Positions 33,006 through 41,690 of a stretch of DNA of 64,000 nt are shown here, piece after piece. Position 1 is the first letter of the stretch; each line of letters starts with the position of its first letter. This DNA comes from Micromonospora sp. NBC_01740 (GTDB taxonomy: Bacteria; Actinomycetota; Actinomycetes; Mycobacteriales; Micromonosporaceae): the NCBI RefSeq assembly GCF_035920365.1, contig NZ_CP109150.1, forward strand, positions 4,898,001-4,962,000, given 5' to 3'. Made by a program: the position numbers and the translations under genes. Below the pieces are notes generated by a model that saw only the letters and a program-made list of their open reading frames with translations, did no database searches and was not told the origin of the DNA.

Positions 33006-34466
33006 TTACCAGTCGCAGGGTGCGTAGTCCTTGAGGAAGCAGCCGTACAGGTCCTCGCCCTGCTCGCCGCGGACGATCGGGTCGTACACCCGGGCCGCGC
33101 CGTCGACCAGGTCCAGCGGGGCGTGGAAGCCGGCATCCGCCAGCCGCATCTTCGTCGGGTGGGGCCGCTCGTCGGTGATCCAGCCGGTGTCCACGCTGGT
33201 CATCAGGATGCCGTCGGTCAGCATCTCCTGGGCGCTGGTGCGCGTCAGCATGTTCAGCGCCGCCTTGGCCATGTTGGTGTGCGGGTGCCCCGGCCCCTTG
33301 TAGCCGCGGCCGAACTGGCCCTCCATCGCCGACACGTTCACCACGTACTTGCGGCGGGCCTTCGCCGCGGCCATCGTCGTCCGCAGCCGACTGACCAGTA
33401 CGAACGGCGCCGTCACGTTGCACAGTTGCACTTCCAGCAGCTCGACCGGGTCGACCTCCTGCACCCGCTGCACCCAGCTGTTGACCGGGTCGAGGTCCGG
33501 CACCAGGCCGCCGGCGTCGATGGCGGTGGCCGCCGCGATCCGTTCCGGCGAGGCGGAGCCGCTGGTCAGCGCGAGGGCGGTGAGCGCGTGCGGGGTGAGC
33601 GGGGTCGACTGCGGCGAGGCGGTCAGGCCGCCCGCCGTCTCGCCTCGCCCGGCCGGCTTGGCGAACGTGACGATCTCCGGCAGGGGGCCCTCGGGCAGGG
33701 CCGCCGCCTCCGCGGCGACGAGCTGCGCGTACGCCCCGGGGCTGCGCCGCACGGTCTGCGCCGCGTTGTTGATCAGGATGTCGAGGGGGCCCTGGTCGCT
33801 GACCGAGTCGGCGAGCGCGATCACCTGGGCGGGGTCGCGCAGGTCGATCCCGACGATCCGCAGGCGGTGCAGCCACTCCCCGCTGTCGGGCATCGCCGCG
33901 AACCGGCGCACCGCGTCGTGCGGGAACCGCGTGGTCACCGTGGTGTGCGCGCCGTCGCGCAGCAGCCGCAACGCGATGTACATGCCGATCTTCGCCCGGC
34001 CGCCGGTGAGCAGCGCACGCCGGCCGGTCAGGTCGGTACGGGCGTCGCGGCGCTCCCGGTTCAGCGCCGCGCAGGACGGGCAGAGCTGGTGGTAGAAGGC
34101 GTCCACCTCGCGGTAGCGCTGCTTGCAGACATAGCAGCCGCGCGGGTTGTGCAGGAAGCCCGCAGTGGTGCCCTCGGTGGGGGAGGCGAGCGGGATCCCC
34201 TGGGTCTCGTCGTCGATCCGGCCCGGCGCGCCGGTGGCGGTGGCCGCCGTCACCGCGCGGTCGGCCGCCGCGAGCGCGTCCCGCCGCTCCTCGCGCCGGC
34301 GCTGCTTGATCACCTTGTAGAGCCGCGCGGTGGCCCGCTGTACGCGCACCACGTCGGGGTGATCGGGGGGCAGGTCCTCCAACGCCTCGAAGACGCTGAG
34401 GCAGGTCTCCAGTTGGCTCCGGTCGATGCCGTCGTGGCCGGTTTCGGTGATGTTGTCCGCCGTCAT
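33006..34466 (-). CDS. SDR-family oxidoreductase with N-terminal zinc-ribbon-like region
   Basis: The product has 486 residues. Residues about 1-110 are helical and charged. Next comes a four-cysteine segment, CYVCKQRYREVDAFYHQLCPSC (about 109-130), typical of a zinc ribbon. The rest (about 145-480) is a short-chain dehydrogenase: nucleotide-binding RRALLTGGRAKIGMYIA, ILINNAAQT, and a serine in NVSAMEGQFGRG followed by a degenerate catalytic region (YKGPGHPHTNMAKAA keeps Tyr/Lys-like residues at unusual spacing). A Pro/Ala-rich insert sits near 265-310. Function is unknown. The C-terminus ends with LYGCFLKDYAPCDW. Start at ATG 34466. Confidence 0.78.
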   Translation of the reverse strand: MTADNITETGHDGIDRSQLETCLSVFEALEDLPPDHPDVVRVQRATARLYKVIKQRRREERRDALAAADRAVTAATATGAPGRIDDETQGIPLASPTEGTTAGFLHNPRGCYVCKQRYREVDAFYHQLCPSCAALNRERRDARTDLTGRRALLTGGRAKIGMYIALRLLRDGAHTTVTTRFPHDAVRRFAAMPDSGEWLHRLRIVGIDLRDPAQVIALADSVSDQGPLDILINNAAQTVRRSPGAYAQLVAAEAAALPEGPLPEIVTFAKPAGRGETAGGLTASPQSTPLTPHALTALALTSGSASPERIAAATAIDAGGLVPDLDPVNSWVQRVQEVDPVELLEVQLCNVTAPFVLVSRLRTTMAAAKARRKYVVNVSAMEGQFGRGYKGPGHPHTNMAKAALNMLTRTSAQEMLTDGILMTSVDTGWITDERPHPTKMRLADAGFHAPLDLVDGAARVYDPIVRGEQGEDLYGCFLKDYAPCDW

Positions 34467-34784
34467 GCCGTCGCTGTCTCGTCCCGTTTCCGCGCCGTGT
34501 CTTCCCGGCCCACGCCAAGTCCGACCCGGAACTGTACGTCACCGCCCGGCTGTCGGCGCATCCCGCGCCCGCCGACCGGCCGGGGGCCCACGCTCGGGCG
34601 GACGATCCGCGCGGCCCCGGCCCGCGCCTGCCCACGGGTGAACGACGACGGCCGTACGGCGAACGCCTCCGCCCTCACCCGCGCCGACGGGACGGGCGCT
34701 CGTGTTCGATGCCGGCGGGCGCGCCGCCTGGTCACGCCGGGCCGGCGCCGTGCCGGCTCGGGCGTGGGGCGGCGCTCCCCGTCC

Positions 34785-35033
34785 TCACCGCGTCGCGGCC
34801 GCCGGCGACGCCGTCCGCTTGTCCCGGGCAGCCGCGCCGCCGGGGACCGGCACCCCGCCGGTGCCCGCATCGGCGAACGCGCTTTCCCCGAGGCCCGGAA
34901 CACCAGCGACCGCCGCGTTGTTCGCGGCGCGGCGGCGGCGGGCCCGTACGACGGCTGCCGCCGCCACCATCGCCGCCAGGGACATCGCTGCCGCCTGTAG
35001 CAGCGGCACCCTCCTGCTGCGTCGACGCCTCAT
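34785..35033 (-). CDS. Possible small membrane protein, doubtful
   Basis: This open frame would encode 82 residues: an Arg-rich start (MRRRRSRR), one hydrophobic stretch (VPLLQAAAMSLAAMVAAAAVV) and an Arg/Ala-rich tail. A GAGAGGGG sequence about 10 bases before the ATG could serve as ribosome site. The charge-flanked single membrane helix makes it more gene-like than the overlapping frames, but there is no recognisable family. Confidence 0.35.
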   Translation of the reverse strand: MRRRRSRRVPLLQAAAMSLAAMVAAAAVVRARRRRAANNAAVAGVPGLGESAFADAGTGGVPVPGGAAARDKRTASPAAATR

Positions 35034-35254
35034 CGCGCACTACCCCTCTCAGTTCCGAGTCCGACCTTGTTCACATCGTGGGGACACCGCAGCGGCGGCG
35101 AGGGACGATTCGCCGCAATCGACACAATCGGGTCATGCTGTCGCCCTCGCTGTGGACCGGTCTGTGCCCCGCCGCCGTGCCGGGACATGGAAACCCGCCA
35201 GCGGGTCCCCGACCGCTGCGGCTTCCTCGCTCTGATCGTGCTCACGGGCGCCTG

Positions 35255-35284
35255 GTTACTTTACCGTCCGGAAGGTAAAGTAAC
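35255..35284. promoter_or_regulatory. TetR-type operator overlapping the tetR promoter
   Basis: A perfect 11-bp inverted repeat, GTTACTTTACC and GGTAAAGTAAC, is separated by 8 bases. The right arm contains TAAAGT (35276-35281), a -10 element exactly 6 bases before the GTG start at 35288. The regulator would therefore block its own leaderless transcript and the efflux genes behind it. Confidence 0.75.
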
Positions 35285-35287
35285 GGG

Positions 35288-35836
35288 GTGCGACCGAGCC
35301 AGCGAACCGCCGTTCTCGACGCGGCCATGACCCTGATCTCCGCCGAGGAGGGCGCGAACATCACCCTCGACGCCGTCGCCCGGCAGGCGGGGATGACCAA
35401 GCCGGGACTGATGTACCACTTCCCGACCCGCGACGCCCTCCTGCTGGCGATCGTCGAGCACGCCGCGCGACGGGTCGAGGACGCGATGCTCGCCACGCTC
35501 GCGGTGCCCTTCGACCAGGCGACCCCCGCCGCGCGGATCCGGGCCTACGCCCGCGTGGCGTACGGCGGCGACGCCAGCCGCGCGGAGTACGCGGTCGCCG
35601 CGGAAGCCGCCTACCGGCCGGCGCTGTCGGGGCCCTGGGTCGGGCGGCTCGCCAAGTGGTTCGACCTGCCACCGGACCTGCCACCGACCACGCGCGCCCG
35701 GCTCACCCTGGCCCGGCTGGCCGCCGACGGCCTCTGGAGCGCGTTCGCCACCGGCCTGTTCCCACCCGAACCGCAGGACCGCGACGCCCTCGTCGCGCTC
35801 ATCGAAGACCTGACCGCGGAAGGCGACGTTTCGTGA
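35288..35836 (+). CDS. TetR-family repressor of the SMR efflux operon
   Basis: The product has 182 residues. The N-terminal TetR helix-turn-helix (about 5-55) reads RTAVLDAAMTLISAEEGANITLDAVARQAGMTKPGLMYHFPTRDALL. The C-terminal ligand domain (about 60-180) is of the common drug-sensing type. Start GTG 35288 has no ribosome site but a TAAAGT -10 element 6 bases upstream, so the mRNA is probably leaderless. The operator overlaps this -10. The stop overlaps the first SMR gene (GTGA), so regulator and pump form one operon, like QacR/EbrAB-type arrangements. Confidence 0.9.
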   Translation: MRPSQRTAVLDAAMTLISAEEGANITLDAVARQAGMTKPGLMYHFPTRDALLLAIVEHAARRVEDAMLATLAVPFDQATPAARIRAYARVAYGGDASRAEYAVAAEAAYRPALSGPWVGRLAKWFDLPPDLPPTTRARLTLARLAADGLWSAFATGLFPPEPQDRDALVALIEDLTAEGDVS

Positions 35837-36210
35837 AGCAGTGGCTGTACCTCGCCGGAGCCATCGGCCTGGAAGTGAGCGGGACCCTCGCGTTGCGGGC
35901 GGCCAACGACCACCCCGCGTGGATCGCGCTGGTCGTCGTCGGCTACACCCTCTCCTTCGTCCTCCTCTCGCTGGTCCTGCGCGCGGGCATGCCGATCGGC
36001 GTCGCGTACGGCATCTGGGCCGCCAGCGGGGTCACCCTCACCGCGCTGCTGGCCGCGCTGCTGTTCGGCGACGCCCTGACCTGGGTGATGGGGCTCGGCT
36101 TCGCCGTCATCGTCGCCGGGGTCCTGCTCGTCGAACTCGGCTCCCACCAGGCGGAATCGGGGCACACCGCGCCGCACGACGTCCACCACGAGCCAGAGGG
36201 GGCGCGATGA
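35833..36210 (+). CDS. Small multidrug resistance (SMR) efflux protein, subunit 1
   Basis: The product has 125 residues and four membrane helices. The essential membrane-embedded glutamate is Glu14 in helix 1 (LAGAIGLEVSGTLALRA), and the conserved GVAYGIWAASGV stretch marks helix 3. A hydrophilic tail (SHQAESGHTAPHDVHHEPEGAR) extends beyond the usual 105-110 residues, as often seen in one partner of paired SMR pumps. It starts with GTG overlapping the tetR stop, and its stop overlaps the second SMR gene. The pair probably acts as a heterodimeric proton-coupled exporter of cationic compounds. Confidence 0.9.
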   Translation: MKQWLYLAGAIGLEVSGTLALRAANDHPAWIALVVVGYTLSFVLLSLVLRAGMPIGVAYGIWAASGVTLTALLAALLFGDALTWVMGLGFAVIVAGVLLVELGSHQAESGHTAPHDVHHEPEGAR

Positions 36211-36536
36211 GCTGGGTCTTCCTGGCCGCCGCGATCGCCTTCGAGGTCACCGCCACCATGGCACTGCGCGCCTCCGAGGGGCTGCGCAGGAAGGCATGGG
36301 CGCCCGTCGTCGTCGGCGGCTACGTGACGTGCTTCGTCTTCCTCAGCCTGGCCCTCCGCGCCGGCATGGCCGTCGGCGTCGCCTACGGCGTCTGGGCGGC
36401 GGCCGGCATCGCCCTGACCGCGATCATCGCGCGGTTCGCCTTCAACGACCCGCTCACCAAGGTCATGATGCTCGGCATCGGTCTCATCGCCGGCGGTGTG
36501 CTCCTCGTCGAACTCGGCGCCACGTCGGCGCACTGA
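36207..36536 (+). CDS. Small multidrug resistance (SMR) efflux protein, subunit 2
   Basis: The product has 109 residues, the standard SMR length, with four membrane helices. Glu13 lies in helix 1 (AAAIAFEVTATMALRAS), and the helix 3 signature is GVAYGVWAAAGIALTAI. The ATG overlaps the stop of the first SMR gene (ATGA), consistent with balanced synthesis of the two subunits. It lacks the hydrophilic C-terminal tail of its partner. It is the last gene of the TetR-controlled operon. Confidence 0.92.
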   Translation: MSWVFLAAAIAFEVTATMALRASEGLRRKAWAPVVVGGYVTCFVFLSLALRAGMAVGVAYGVWAAAGIALTAIIARFAFNDPLTKVMMLGIGLIAGGVLLVELGATSAH

Positions 36537-36680
36537 GCCGGCACCTCGGCCCTTCGGCGTCATCCGCCGGGCGAGGCCGGTCACGCTCGTCCTCGCCCCC
36601 CGCCGGGGGGCGTGCGTGGCGGCACGCGCGTTGGCACAATGGCCGGGCTGTCGACCCGGATGGGGGAGTGGGTGCCGACG

Positions 36681-37424
36681 ATGACCGAGAACCACGTCCA
36701 GCCGAACGAGACCACGGTGCCGCTGCTGCACTGCGTGTCGGCGGAGGAGACCCTGGCGTTCTGGCGTGCGCTCGATTTCGAGGTCACGTACGAGCAGACG
36801 AAGCCGTACGTCTACCTGGCGTTCCGGTGGAGCGGGTTCGAGCTGCACTACGGCGGCGCGCCGAGGGGCGTGGACCCGTCGGCCGAGAACACCGGCGGTT
36901 GCCTGGTGATGGTCGACGAGGTCGCGCCCTACCACGCGGCGTTCAGCGAGGGGATGCGCCGCACCTACGGCAAGGTGCTCGCCAAGGGACGCCCCCGGAT
37001 GACCCGCTACCGTGCCGGTGCGTCGCGGTTCAGCGTCGTCGATCCGTCGGGGAACACCATCATCTTCATCCGACGCGACGAGCCGGCGGAGCTGGAGTAC
37101 GGCGGTTCGAAGCGGTTGCAGGGGCTGGCCCGGGTCCTCGACAACGCGCGGATCCTGCGCGAGTTCAAGACCGACGACCTGGCCGCCTTCCGGGCGCTCA
37201 ACTCGGGGCTGCGTCGGCACGGCGGGGCAGCCCCGGCCGTCGAACAGGCGTTGGCGCTGGCCGGGTTGATCGAGCTGTCGCTCGCGCTGGGGAAGCCGGA
37301 GCTGGTGCCCGACTGGGGCGGCCGGCTCGCGACCCTCCCGTTGACCGCACCGGAACGTGCCAAGGTACGCCAGGCGGTCGCCGATCCCGCCGCGCTCGGG
37401 CCGTGGTTGCCGGACCCGGACTGA
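36681..37424 (+). CDS. Glyoxalase/bleomycin-resistance-fold protein
   Basis: The product has 247 residues. Residues about 8-135 form a VOC (vicinal oxygen chelate) domain: VPLLHCVSAEETLAFWRALDFEVTYEQ, a central LVMVDEVAPYHAAF and the closing SRFSVVDPSGNTIIFI. The C-terminal 110 residues are helical and of unknown type. VOC proteins bind metals, toxins or small substrates; a resistance role is possible but unproven. The start could also be the GTG at 36672, which is closer to the GGGAG stretch; the difference is three residues. No operon partner is evident. Confidence 0.75.
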   Translation: MTENHVQPNETTVPLLHCVSAEETLAFWRALDFEVTYEQTKPYVYLAFRWSGFELHYGGAPRGVDPSAENTGGCLVMVDEVAPYHAAFSEGMRRTYGKVLAKGRPRMTRYRAGASRFSVVDPSGNTIIFIRRDEPAELEYGGSKRLQGLARVLDNARILREFKTDDLAAFRALNSGLRRHGGAAPAVEQALALAGLIELSLALGKPELVPDWGGRLATLPLTAPERAKVRQAVADPAALGPWLPDPD

Positions 37425-37467
37425 CGGTCCGGGGCCGGATGATCGTCGCCTCTGCGAAGGTGGGGGC

Positions 37468-38568
37468 ATGGCCGCGCTGTTCCGCACCCGTCTGACCGAC
37501 TGGACCGTCGTCACGCCGCTGCTGGCGATCCTGGTGTTGATCCTGACCTGGGGGCGCGACCTGTCCGGCCCCGTCGTGGTCGTGGTGGCCGTGTTGCTGG
37601 CGGGCGCGGTGCTGGCCGCCGTGCACCACGCCGAGGTGGTGGCCCACCGGGTGGGGGAGCCGTACGGCTCGCTCGTGCTCGCCGTGGCCGTCACCGTCAT
37701 CGAGGTCGCCCTGATCGTCACGCTCATGATCAGCGGTGGCGAGAAGACGCAGTCCCTGGCGCGCGACACCGTCTTCGCCGCCGTCATGATCACCTGCAAC
37801 GGCATCCTCGGGCTGTCGTTGTTCATCGGGGCGCTGCGCCGCCGGGTGGCGGTGTTCAACTCCGAGGGCACCGGCGGGGCGCTGGCCACCGTGGCGACCC
37901 TCGCCGCGCTGAGCCTCGTGGTGCCGACCTTCACCACCGGCCAGCCGGGCCCGCAGTTCACCTCTGCGCAGCTCGCCTTCGCCGCCGTGGTCTCGCTCGC
38001 CCTCTACGGCCTGTTCGTCATGGTGCAGACCGGCCGCCACCGCGACTACTTCCTGCCCGTCAACAGCCAGGGCCGGGTGCTCGACGCGGAGGGACACGCC
38101 GAGCCGCCGTCGGACCGGGCCGCCCTGCTCAGCCTCGGCCTGCTGCTGGTGGCACTGGTCGCCGTGGTGGGCGACGCCAAGTCGGTGTCCCCGGCGATCG
38201 AGTCCGCCGTCGCCGGGGCGAACCTGCCCCCGTCGTTCGTCGGCGTGATCATCGCGCTGCTGGTGCTGTTGCCCGAGACGATCGCCGCCGCGCGGGCCGC
38301 CCGCCGCGACCGCGTGCAGATCAGCCTGAACCTGGCCCTGGGCTCGGCCATGGCCAGCATCGGGCTGACCATCCCCGCGATAGCGATCGCGTCGATCTGG
38401 TTGGAGGGCCCGCTGCTGCTCGGCCTCGGCGGCACCCAGGTGACCCTGCTCGCCCTCACCGTCGTCACCGGCGTGCTGACCGTGGTGCCGGGGCGGGCCA
38501 CCGTGCTCCAGGGCGGCGTGCACCTGGTGTTGCTCGCCGCCTTCGTCTTCCTCGCCGCCAGCCCCTGA
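37468..38568 (+). CDS. Calcium/proton antiporter (ChaA/CAX family)
   Basis: The product has 366 residues with about eleven predicted membrane helices. The two inverted alpha-repeats each carry an acidic motif: HHAEVVAHRVGEPYGSLVLAVAVTVIEVALIV in the first half and LPETIAAARAARRDRVQISLNLALGSAMASIGLT in the second. This matches the ChaA-like branch of the Ca2+/cation antiporters, which export Ca2+ (or Na+/K+) in exchange for protons across the cytoplasmic membrane. The ATG at 37468 follows a GGTGGGGG stretch. It appears to be a single-gene unit. Confidence 0.9.
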   Translation: MAALFRTRLTDWTVVTPLLAILVLILTWGRDLSGPVVVVVAVLLAGAVLAAVHHAEVVAHRVGEPYGSLVLAVAVTVIEVALIVTLMISGGEKTQSLARDTVFAAVMITCNGILGLSLFIGALRRRVAVFNSEGTGGALATVATLAALSLVVPTFTTGQPGPQFTSAQLAFAAVVSLALYGLFVMVQTGRHRDYFLPVNSQGRVLDAEGHAEPPSDRAALLSLGLLLVALVAVVGDAKSVSPAIESAVAGANLPPSFVGVIIALLVLLPETIAAARAARRDRVQISLNLALGSAMASIGLTIPAIAIASIWLEGPLLLGLGGTQVTLLALTVVTGVLTVVPGRATVLQGGVHLVLLAAFVFLAASP

Positions 38569-39126
38569 CCGTCGCCGCGACCATCCGCCCGACCCACGCG
38601 CCGCCGAGCCCGCCGCCTGACCCACGCGCCTGGGCGACACGGAGAATTGCGGCGGGGGTGTTCGACGGCCTTGGCCGGACGGATCTCGCCGAGGGCGGGC
38701 ACCACCGCGCGGTCGGGAACTTCGAACGGTCGCTGCGGTATTTCCGCGACAGCGCCAGCCGACGCGGCCCCGACGGCCCGTTTCTGCACGGCCCCGACGG
38801 CGAAGGCGGCCCGTAACCGATCGACACGAGCCGGTCAATTTCTTGATGCCGCCTGCTGAAGAAGTGCCTGGCCGTGTCCACAAAGGTCAAATCAGCGCGT
38901 CCGAGCAGCGCGTTCGGAACTGTTCCGAACGGCGCAGACCCTTTTCCGCATCACCGACCGCCGGTGACACTTTCAGCAGATCTGGCCACACGGGACGACC
39001 TTTCGCACTCGGAGCCGAATGGCGGAGTGAAGGCAGACGGCGAATGTCCGCCCGAAGCGAGAAGTACCGGCGCCCCTGGCACGTCGCCCGGCCAGTCCGA
39101 CACTGATCCACAGGAACAGGGGAGAC
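38569..39126. other. 558-bp intergenic region with an orphan palindrome
   Basis: No convincing gene is seen on either strand. The right half is locally less GC-rich and holds the perfect inverted repeat at 38911-38931. It presumably carries the promoter of the nuclease gene at 39127. Confidence 0.55.
38911..38931. promoter_or_regulatory. Perfect inverted repeat, possible operator
   Basis: Arms CGTTCGGAA and TTCCGAACG are separated by CTG. The site lies 196 bp upstream of the nuclease gene. No regulator gene is adjacent, so its protein partner is unknown. Confidence 0.45.
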
Positions 39127-40026
39127 ATGAGCAGGTCGAGCAGCACAAGACGCGCAGCATGGCGCATCGCGAGGGTATGGCTGGCCGGGTCGGTGGCGGC
39201 GGTGGCGGGGCTCGTGGCGCCCGCGTACGCCGGCCCTGCCCACGCCGCCGAGGAGGCCCTCAAGCCGATCCCCAACCGGTTCATGACGTGGAACACGAAC
39301 GGTCAGAAACTCGGCACGCCGAAGTCGGTCGCGGATCAGATCAAGCGTTTCCGGCCGCAGGTGGCCGCGTTGCAGGAATCCTGCCTGAACGAGGTACGCG
39401 AGGCCGTCCGGCAGCTCAACGAAGCGGGCTTCAAGTACGAGTACCGGACCGGAACGGCCGCGCAGAACATCGGATGTCCAGGTCGGCTCGGCACCGCGAT
39501 CGTCTACGCCAAGGGCACCACGGTCAGGGCCCACAACAAGAAGGGCTACAGCGTGGACGAGGGGTGGTGGGAGGCGCGCGGCATGCAGTCGTTCACCACG
39601 AAGGTCGACGGCCAGTGGGTCCGGGTGTTCAACACGCAGCTCAGTGAGCCGACGAGGGAACGCGAAGAGATGAGGCAGAAGCAGGTCGGCGAGTTGGTGA
39701 GCGCCACGCGGGCGTACCCTCGCGCACTCGTTCTTGGTGACCTCAACACCCGGCCGTACGTCACGAAGGTCATGGGCCCGATCTGGCAGGCCGGGTTCAG
39801 GGACGTCGACCCGTTCTGCGGGCCAGCCGAGGACACCCGCTGCGTCAAGACCCTCCCGCACACCGGGCCCGGGTTTCCCACCGCTGCGGCGAAGTTCGAC
39901 TACCTGCTCGGCCGAGGCGTGAACTTCCGTAGCTGCAGGCTGCACACGCCCACCACCGACCACCGGATCGTGATCGGCGATCTCACGATGGCCGAGGGTC
40001 CCCGGCCGATGTGCAACGTGACCTGA
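39127..40026 (+). CDS. Secreted endonuclease/exonuclease/phosphatase (DNase I-like) family protein
   Basis: The product has 299 residues. A signal peptide (about 1-40, ending AHAAEE) precedes an EEP-fold domain with all main motifs in order: MTWNTNG, ALQES (the metal-binding Glu), FNTQLSEP, VLGDLNTRP, FDYLL and the terminal TDHRIV with the catalytic His. The fold includes DNase I-like nucleases and phosphodiesterases; an extracellular nuclease that scavenges phosphate or nucleotides is most likely. Four or five cysteines in the mature part could form disulfides. A GGGGAG site precedes the ATG. Confidence 0.85.
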   Translation: MSRSSSTRRAAWRIARVWLAGSVAAVAGLVAPAYAGPAHAAEEALKPIPNRFMTWNTNGQKLGTPKSVADQIKRFRPQVAALQESCLNEVREAVRQLNEAGFKYEYRTGTAAQNIGCPGRLGTAIVYAKGTTVRAHNKKGYSVDEGWWEARGMQSFTTKVDGQWVRVFNTQLSEPTREREEMRQKQVGELVSATRAYPRALVLGDLNTRPYVTKVMGPIWQAGFRDVDPFCGPAEDTRCVKTLPHTGPGFPTAAAKFDYLLGRGVNFRSCRLHTPTTDHRIVIGDLTMAEGPRPMCNVT

Positions 40027-40219
40027 CGGAGGCCGAGAGTCAGGGCGGGCGGGTCTCCCGTCCGCTCTGCCCCGTCGACCGGGCAGTCAGGCCGGCGGTG
40101 CTGCACGGCCGGACCGGTGAACCGTCGCCGTCCGCGGCGTCGCCCACCTCCCTGCCCCGGTATGGCGGGCCCGCCGCGGGGGTACTGGACGTCGTGACGC
40201 CGACGCTGGGGAGGGCACT

Positions 40220-40966
40220 GTGACGACGCGTGTGCAGGGCCGGTCGCGAAGCGCGCTGGCCGGCCTGCTGGTGGCCCTCGTCGCGGCGGCCGGGTGCGTG
40301 GTCGGCGGGGTGTCCGAGTCCGACGGACAGCCCGCTCCGGGGCGCCCGGGCGGCCCGGCCTCGCCCGGCGCCGAGCAGACCCGGGCCGACGGCACCACCA
40401 GCGTCGCGGAGTTCCGGCAGGACGTCGCCGACGCGCAGAGCATCGCCGAGCGGTACTGGGCCGCCCAGTTCCGTGCCTCGGGGCAGCGCTTCCGCCCGAT
40501 CAGCCGGATCGTGCCGTACCAGCGCGCCGGGGAGGTCTCCTGCGGAGGGCAGCCGCTACCGCGCAACAACGCCGTCTACTGCTCGGCCGGCGACTTCATC
40601 GCCTACGACGTGAGATGGTCGGTGGGCGCGTTCCGACAGGTCGGCGACGCGTTCGTGTTCTACCTGCTCGGCCACGAGTACGCGCACGGCATCCAGGCCC
40701 GGCTCGGCATCCGCCACTCCTACACCATCCAGCAGGAGTTGCAGGCCGACTGCATGGCCGGGGCGTACCTCGGCGACTCGGTGCGCTCGAAGGCACTGCG
40801 GCTCGCCGACGGCGACCTGGAGGAGTTCCGCGAGGGGCTGCTGGCCGTCGGCGACGCACCCGACCAGCCCTGGTTCGCCGAGGGCGCGCACGGCACCGCC
40901 GAGCAGCGCACCGAGTCGTTCTTCCGCGGCTACGAACGGTCCCTGGCCGCCTGCGGCCTCACCTGA
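40220..40966 (+). CDS. Lipoprotein neutral zinc metallopeptidase
   Basis: The product has 248 residues. The signal peptide ends in a lipobox-like VAAAGC (Cys near residue 26), so it is probably lipid-anchored outside the membrane. The catalytic motif HEYAH is at 152-156 (LGHEYAHGIQARLG) and the third zinc ligand is likely the Glu in QQELQADCMAGAYLG. This is the putative neutral zinc metallopeptidase family (YpfJ-like). The N-terminal linker is Pro/Gly-rich. The GTG start at 40220 follows GGGGAGGG. Substrate proteins are unknown. It converges on the lectin-like gene with only 9 bp between stops. Confidence 0.85.
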   Translation: MTTRVQGRSRSALAGLLVALVAAAGCVVGGVSESDGQPAPGRPGGPASPGAEQTRADGTTSVAEFRQDVADAQSIAERYWAAQFRASGQRFRPISRIVPYQRAGEVSCGGQPLPRNNAVYCSAGDFIAYDVRWSVGAFRQVGDAFVFYLLGHEYAHGIQARLGIRHSYTIQQELQADCMAGAYLGDSVRSKALRLADGDLEEFREGLLAVGDAPDQPWFAEGAHGTAEQRTESFFRGYERSLAACGLT

Positions 40967-40975
40967 GCGGGCCGG

Positions 40976-41530
40976 TCAGAACTCGCCCCACCACTGCCGC
41001 ACCCACACCGAGGCCCCGCCGCCGTTGTCGCCGAGGTTCGGGTCGTTGAAGGAGAAGACCAGCCGCGACGGCGCACCGGCGTTGTAGTAGAGCATGCAGC
41101 CGCTGCCGGCGCCGACCGGGAACCACCGGCCCGAGCCGTAGAACAGCCCGGTGCTGAGCACCAGCATGGAACCGGAGGTCACCTTCGCGATCAGGGCGTA
41201 CCGGGGAGCGTCCGGCGCGGGCCAGCCGCTGCCGGCCAGCGGCAGCTCGCCGGCGATCGACTTCTGGGTGCCCCAGTGGTCGATGCGGACCTTGCCCAGG
41301 GCGGACACCCGGAACACGTCCCGGTCGACCATGCCCACCGGGGAGGGCCACGTGGTGTGCACGTTGCCCGGGGCGAACCAGTCCCGCTCATCCTCGTGCT
41401 GGGGGGTCTCCAGGCCGTAGCACCGCTCCAGCGGCAGGCTCGCGGCGGCGGCCGGCCCGGCCGGCCAGATCGCGGCGGCGGCGGCCAGCAGGATCACGGT
41501 GCACCGGGAGACCAGGGATCGGACGCGCAT
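40976..41530 (-). CDS. Secreted LecA/PA-IL-like lectin-fold protein
   Basis: The product has 184 residues with a signal peptide (about 1-30). The C-terminal half resembles the galactose-binding LecA (PA-IL) beta-sandwich: VRIDHWG, YALIAKVTSGSMLVLSTGLFYG, then LVFSFNDPNLGDNGGGASVWV. In LecA the equivalent FNDxxGxxxNxG region supplies calcium and sugar ligands, and Asn/Asp residues are retained here. A galactoside-binding role is inferred from this resemblance only. Two cysteines (RCYG and GCMLYY) may form a disulfide. A GGAGG site precedes the ATG at 41530. Confidence 0.65.
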   Translation of the reverse strand: MRVRSLVSRCTVILLAAAAAIWPAGPAAAASLPLERCYGLETPQHEDERDWFAPGNVHTTWPSPVGMVDRDVFRVSALGKVRIDHWGTQKSIAGELPLAGSGWPAPDAPRYALIAKVTSGSMLVLSTGLFYGSGRWFPVGAGSGCMLYYNAGAPSRLVFSFNDPNLGDNGGGASVWVRQWWGEF

Positions 41531-41690
41531 GGCGACCTCCGGGCGAGGGACCGCCGTGGCTGGCGGCCGGTTGTCCCGAGTCTCGCGCCCGCGCGCAACC
41601 CGTCGGCCAGGTCACCCCGCGACACCTGGGCGCGCGCCGGGGGCGTGGGGGCTGAGAGGATCCCGGGGTACGCACCCGAGGGAGGACCCG

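Larger units (their letters stand above)
34467..35287. other. 821-bp region without a confident gene
   Basis: The region is very GC-rich and open in several frames, none convincing except the weak small candidate at 34785-35033. Its right end holds the tetR promoter and operator (35255-35284). Confidence 0.5.
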
